Below, one piece after another: positions 6,654 to 9,013 of a DNA stretch of 9,013 bases (positions within the stretch are counted from its first letter, which is position 1; every line of letters starts with the position of its first letter). The notes beneath the pieces are model-generated. The model was not told the DNA's origin. It was given only the letters and a program-made list of their open reading frames with translations, and made no database searches. The stretch spans positions 1-9,013 of the forward strand of contig JAAZGI010000427.1 of assembly GCA_012511315.1 (NCBI GenBank), written 5' to 3'. The translations under genes were made by a program, and so were the position numbers. Source of the DNA: Clostridium sp. (lineage in GTDB: Bacteria > Bacillota > Clostridia > Clostridiales > Clostridiaceae).

Positions 6654-7172
6654 ATGAATCATAATCACGTTCAAAACCTTACTCGTAGCGCTTTAGTTGC
6701 TGCTATCTATGTCGTTCTTACTTTAGGAATTGCTCCCATTAGCTATGGGCCTGTGCAATTTCGTGTTGCTGAAATCTTAAACTTGCTTGCGTTCTTCAAT
6801 CCTATCTATATAGTCGCTGTGTCAGTGGGATGCTTTATTAGTAACCTATTTTCTCCCTTCGGTTTGTATGATGTATTCTTTGGTACTCTTCACACAGCTT
6901 TGGCTTTAATCTTAATTTGGAAGTCTAAAAACCTAGTACTCGCCTCATTTTGGCCAGCAATCTTGTCCTTTATTATTGCATTTGAGTTGAATTTGGTTTT
7001 AAATACGCCTTTTTTAGAAACTTGGATTTATGTTGGAGTCTCCGAAATAATCATTACCACTCTAATTGCTGTTCCTGTTTTCACCATTCTTCGCCAAAGT
7101 GGATTCTTGCAGCGTTTCATTGTTGCACCAAAATTTAACAAAGAGCCTAAACCTGCTCATCGTAGTATTTAG
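6654..7172 (+). CDS. queT: Queuosine-precursor ECF transporter S component, QueT
   Basis: At 172 residues this is the usual size for QueT, the integral-membrane substrate-binding (S) subunit of an energy-coupling-factor transporter that imports a queuosine precursor such as preQ1, preQ0 or queuine. Imported precursor feeds queuosine modification of tRNA anticodons. The protein is mostly hydrophobic with about five to six membrane segments. It has the family-typical amphipathic stretch GPVQFRVAEILNLLAFFNP (about 33-51) that helps form the substrate pocket, then a conserved NLFSPFGLYDVFFGTLHTA segment. The C-terminus is short and basic. The ATPases and T component (EcfA, EcfA', EcfT) are not in this window and would be shared from elsewhere. 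The ATG is preceded by AAGGAG at 7 bases. The preQ1-I riboswitch and terminator in its leader strongly support both function and feedback control. Confidence 0.93.
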   Translation: MNHNHVQNLTRSALVAAIYVVLTLGIAPISYGPVQFRVAEILNLLAFFNPIYIVAVSVGCFISNLFSPFGLYDVFFGTLHTALALILIWKSKNLVLASFWPAILSFIIAFELNLVLNTPFLETWIYVGVSEIIITTLIAVPVFTILRQSGFLQRFIVAPKFNKEPKPAHRSI

Positions 7173-7194
7173 GCAGAAATCACTAATTAATATT

Positions 7195-7244
7195 GCCCTT
7201 AAAGAGGACTATTCAACACAATAGTCCTCCTTAAGGGCCTTTTT
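7195..7244 (+). terminator. Terminator of queT
   Basis: GCCCTTAA (7195-7202) pairs with TTAAGGGC (7231-7238), and after one A/C mismatch GAGGACTATT (7204-7213) pairs with AATAGTCCTC (7220-7229), around the loop CAACAC. CTTTTT follows. It is a 19-position stem with one mismatch, placed 22 bases after the queT stop codon. Confidence 0.9.
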
Positions 7245-7496
7245 ATCTCGATGGACAACTCGAAGATCGAGAATAAAAAAGTGATTCACTGCTATCCATC
7301 ATTTTAAAATAAGTAATAGTCTAGCCTGTTCCTAAGCTATAGAGTAAGCTCGTCTTGGCCTAAGTAGCTTGGTTTATCTTGAACTAAGTAGTTAAGGCGC
7401 ATGATACTTTCACCGTTGCCAGCTTATTCTCGTATGGCTAATAATAATTCTAAAACTCATTAAATCTTCAATTTATTTTTCGATTTAATATTGGTT
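7245..7496. other. Non-coding gap between the queT terminator and the CHAD gene
   Basis: About 250 AT-rich bases with no open frame and no recognisable RNA. The only internal repetition is CTAAGTAG at 7360-7367 and 7384-7391, with looser copies nearby; this may be chance. Confidence 0.55.
7459..7489 (-). terminator. Weak candidate terminator after the SixA-CHAD gene
   Basis: ATTAAATC (7459-7466) and GATTTAAT (7482-7489) can pair around a 15-base loop, just after the stop codon on the minus strand. The stem is almost all A-T and the thymine tract that follows is short and delayed, so the call is tentative. Confidence 0.3.
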
Positions 7497-7967
7497 TTAT
7501 TTGTGTTTTACGAAAAAACTCTCATACAAATACTCAGCTCGACGATTTTCTAGGTCTACAAATAAATCAATTTCTTTGGTATTTGATCCGTTTGGGTAAT
7601 TTTCTGCCAACTTTACTACCACATGGGGGTTGCGATTTGCATCAGTCATGTCGCCAAGAACATCTTGCCAATCTTTACTCTTTTCATGTATCTTATTTTG
7701 CTCTCTATCATCTTCTAGCTCAAAGATATCAACCAAGTATCGAATTTTTTTAGCACGTATACGCAAAGCATGAATAGCTTTTGGGTCATGACTTGAAATC
7801 GCATCATATTGATTCTTCATTTCAACATGCCATTTTTTAAGCACATTTTGTACCATGTCATTCAAAGTTTTATAAGTCTCATTTTTTATCTTGATTGCTT
7901 TTTTCAAATTTCCCTGCACCCATTTTGAGTTTTTTAAAAATTCGGCCTCTTCCAGCACCTCTACCAA
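7497..7967 (-). CDS. C-terminal part of the CHAD domain, separated from its N-terminal part by an in-frame TGA
   Basis: This is the distal half of the SixA-CHAD protein, in the same reading frame and contiguous with the upstream piece through 31 further open codons (7968-8060). It keeps CHAD signatures: HALRIRAKKIRYLVDIFE at residues 66-83 (the second histidine/basic helix of the domain, whose positive face binds polyphosphate in characterised members) and WQDVLGDMTDAN at about 100-111. It has no ATG. The first usable start is TTG at 7967, with GAGG 7 bases before it, so re-initiation is conceivable. More likely it is the untranslated or read-through remainder of one gene spanning 7497-8819. 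The motifs are intact, so the interruption appears recent. Confidence 0.6.
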   Translation of the reverse strand: MVEVLEEAEFLKNSKWVQGNLKKAIKIKNETYKTLNDMVQNVLKKWHVEMKNQYDAISSHDPKAIHALRIRAKKIRYLVDIFELEDDREQNKIHEKSKDWQDVLGDMTDANRNPHVVVKLAENYPNGSNTKEIDLFVDLENRRAEYLYESFFVKHK

Positions 7968-8060
7968 ACGTTTTGCCTCTAACTGACGCTCCGATTTTAA
8001 AACTTTTAAAAATTTTTGTCCTGTTAAGTCATGTTTCTCAAATTCATGCTCATACCCCTG

Positions 8061-8063
8061 TCA
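8061..8063 (-). other. In-frame TGA interrupting a 440-codon SixA-CHAD gene
   Basis: Reading the minus strand from 8819, the frame is open to 7497 except for this single TGA. Residues on both sides (LRELDVVIET before, QGYEHEFEKHD after) read as continuous CHAD sequence. A TGG-to-TGA or CGA-to-TGA change, a base error or programmed read-through would explain it. A selenocysteine codon is less likely: the only local fold is a weak 7-pair stem (8045-8051 with 8026-8033, one bulge) with an 11-base loop, unlike the compact bacterial SECIS. Confidence 0.75.
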
Positions 8064-8819
8064 GGTTTCTATTACAACATCTAACTCTCGCAGATAGGCA
8101 CAATTTCGGGCCATTCCCCTCAGCATCTTCTGTGTTTTCTTCTGATCCCCTTGACTCATTAGCGGTTGTAAAAACGAAACAAATGAGCGAAATTGACGAA
8201 TTTTCACCCTTAATTTATGAATCGTCTCAGGTTGTTCTGGATTATCCAGAAAATTTTTCCTCTGTTCTTTAATCATTGATATGTAGCTGCTTACTATTTC
8301 TTCAATTTCTTGCTTAAACTGCAGTTTTAAATCTTGATCCTCAGTAAACTTCATCAATTGATCGTATTGTTTTAAAGGATAATTCCATAAAACCCTCCCT
8401 GAAATCTCTTGAAAATCTAGGATTTCAATAGCTATCGCAGCACCTTTTTTAACTTTTAGTCGTTCACCGGTAAGGTGAAAAGCCCACTCCTCCAAGTGAG
8501 GAGAATGTCCTACTACAACTATTACCTCAGCAGTTCTTTTCTTTATTTCTGCTTGTAATTCGTTTAAATTACCCGTTGCTGCAAAATTTTTTATTATAAA
8601 TTGATTGAGACCATTTAGTGTGAATATCGCTGCTGTCTGCTGGGCTCTAACGAGAGGCGAAGAAATAAGTTGTACGGTTTTATTTTCGAGGAAACTAACT
8701 AAGTAATGAGCTTGCTCAGCAAGCTGTTGACGTCCTATGTCCGTTAATTGCCTGTCGTGATCCAGCTTATTTAAATCTCGTGGTTCGGCAAGACCGTGTC
8801 GAATCAATAATATCTTCAT
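8061..8819 (-). CDS. SixA-type phosphohistidine phosphatase fused to N-terminal part of a CHAD domain
   Basis: Residues 1 to about 155 form a histidine-phosphatase domain of the SixA branch: RHG at 7-9 with catalytic His8, SSPLVRAQQTA at 53-63 with the second active-site Arg58, and VGHSPHLEEW at 103-112 with His105. SixA removes phosphate from phosphohistidine in bacterial signalling or phosphotransfer proteins. Residues from about 165 start a CHAD domain: HKLRVKIRQFRSF at 201-213 is its first conserved histidine/basic helix, and LRELDV at 243-248 its helix-turn signature. CHAD domains bind inorganic polyphosphate in studied cases. The ATG at 8819 has GGGAG 9 bases upstream. TGA at 8061-8063 then cuts the domain after residue 252; the rest continues in frame to 7497. 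The truncated product should still have a complete phosphatase domain. Substrate is unknown. Confidence 0.85.
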   Translation of the reverse strand: MKILLIRHGLAEPRDLNKLDHDRQLTDIGRQQLAEQAHYLVSFLENKTVQLISSPLVRAQQTAAIFTLNGLNQFIIKNFAATGNLNELQAEIKKRTAEVIVVVGHSPHLEEWAFHLTGERLKVKKGAAIAIEILDFQEISGRVLWNYPLKQYDQLMKFTEDQDLKLQFKQEIEEIVSSYISMIKEQRKNFLDNPEQPETIHKLRVKIRQFRSFVSFLQPLMSQGDQKKTQKMLRGMARNCAYLRELDVVIET

Positions 8820-8915
8820 GAAATTCTCCCTGTCACAAAAAAATGTCCTAAAAATTTATCTCCCTCTAAGAGAAAGTAACTTTTCACTCCCTAGGTTTCT
8901 TTTCTTCCTAATTGG

Positions 8916-8949
8916 ATTATATATTATTTTCTTATTAAAACCTTTACAA
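8916..8949 (-). promoter_or_regulatory. Candidate promoter of the SixA-CHAD gene
   Basis: The AT-rich minus strand offers TATAAT at 8916-8921, or TAATAT at 8921-8926 paired with TTGTAA (8944-8949) at 17-base spacing. Further upstream the 12-base word TAAACTTTAATT occurs twice in direct orientation (8962-8973 and 8990-9001). The choice of -10 is uncertain. Confidence 0.4.
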
Positions 8950-8961
8950 GATTACAGTTTT

Positions 8962-9001
8962 TAAACTTTAATTGAGATAATTTTCTTTCTAAACTTTAAT
9001 T
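8962..9001. repeat. Pair of 12-bp direct repeats upstream of the SixA-CHAD promoter
   Basis: TAAACTTTAATT is repeated exactly at 8962-8973 and 8990-9001, start-to-start 28 bases, located about 40-80 bases upstream of the candidate -10. It could be a tandem activator site, or chance in very AT-rich DNA. Confidence 0.4.
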
Positions 9002-9013
9002 ATTCATCTATAC

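Noticed and set aside
7360..7391. Repeated CTAAGTAG word as a possible CRISPR-like or regulatory array
   Set aside because: Only two exact 8-base copies with irregular looser relatives; too short and irregular for an array.
8026..8063. Selenocysteine insertion at the in-frame TGA
   Set aside because: The only stem after the TGA has a bulge and an 11-base A-rich loop, no Cys is expected at this CHAD position, and no selenoprotein of this family is known to me.
7895..8272. Plus-strand open frame of 125 codons across the interrupted CHAD region
   Set aside because: It lies opposite the conserved CHAD frame, has no convincing ribosome site and gives a composition unlike a real protein.

Overview
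The window looks like chromosomal DNA from a low-GC anaerobic Firmicute, most likely a clostridial lineage. The reasons are the AT-rich base composition, strong GGAGG-type ribosome binding sites, a 2-oxoacid:ferredoxin oxidoreductase of the amino-acid-fermenting or acetogenic type, a rubredoxin-like protein, and a QueT transporter behind a preQ1-I riboswitch. I cannot fix the genus from the sequence. There is no insertion sequence, phage gene, CRISPR array, tRNA or rRNA.

Layout, left to right. (1) 1-1417, minus: the N-terminal 472 residues of indolepyruvate:ferredoxin oxidoreductase alpha subunit (iorA), cut by the window edge. (2) 1744-2133, minus: a small protein with three rubredoxin-like CxxC...CxxC modules, with its own promoter and a 17-bp-stem terminator. 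(3) 2252-4546, minus: a 764-residue protein that I read as the N-terminal half of a DNA2/NAM7-type superfamily 1 helicase whose Walker A and Walker B motifs are destroyed and whose second RecA domain is absent. (4) 4795-6177, minus: a MATE-family multidrug/Na+ antiporter with its own terminator. (5) 6449-7244, plus: a complete queuosine-precursor uptake unit: promoter, preQ1-I aptamer, terminator hairpin, queT and final terminator. (6) 7497-8819, minus: a SixA-type histidine phosphatase fused to a CHAD domain, interrupted by one in-frame TGA.

The genes do not form one pathway. Almost every gene has its own promoter-like and terminator-like signals, so this is a row of single-gene transcription units. 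The best-supported regulatory logic is at queT, where the aptamer should switch off transport when preQ1 is plentiful.

The points most worth a second look are the catalytically dead, truncated helicase-like protein kept as a long open frame, and the single UGA inside the SixA-CHAD gene.
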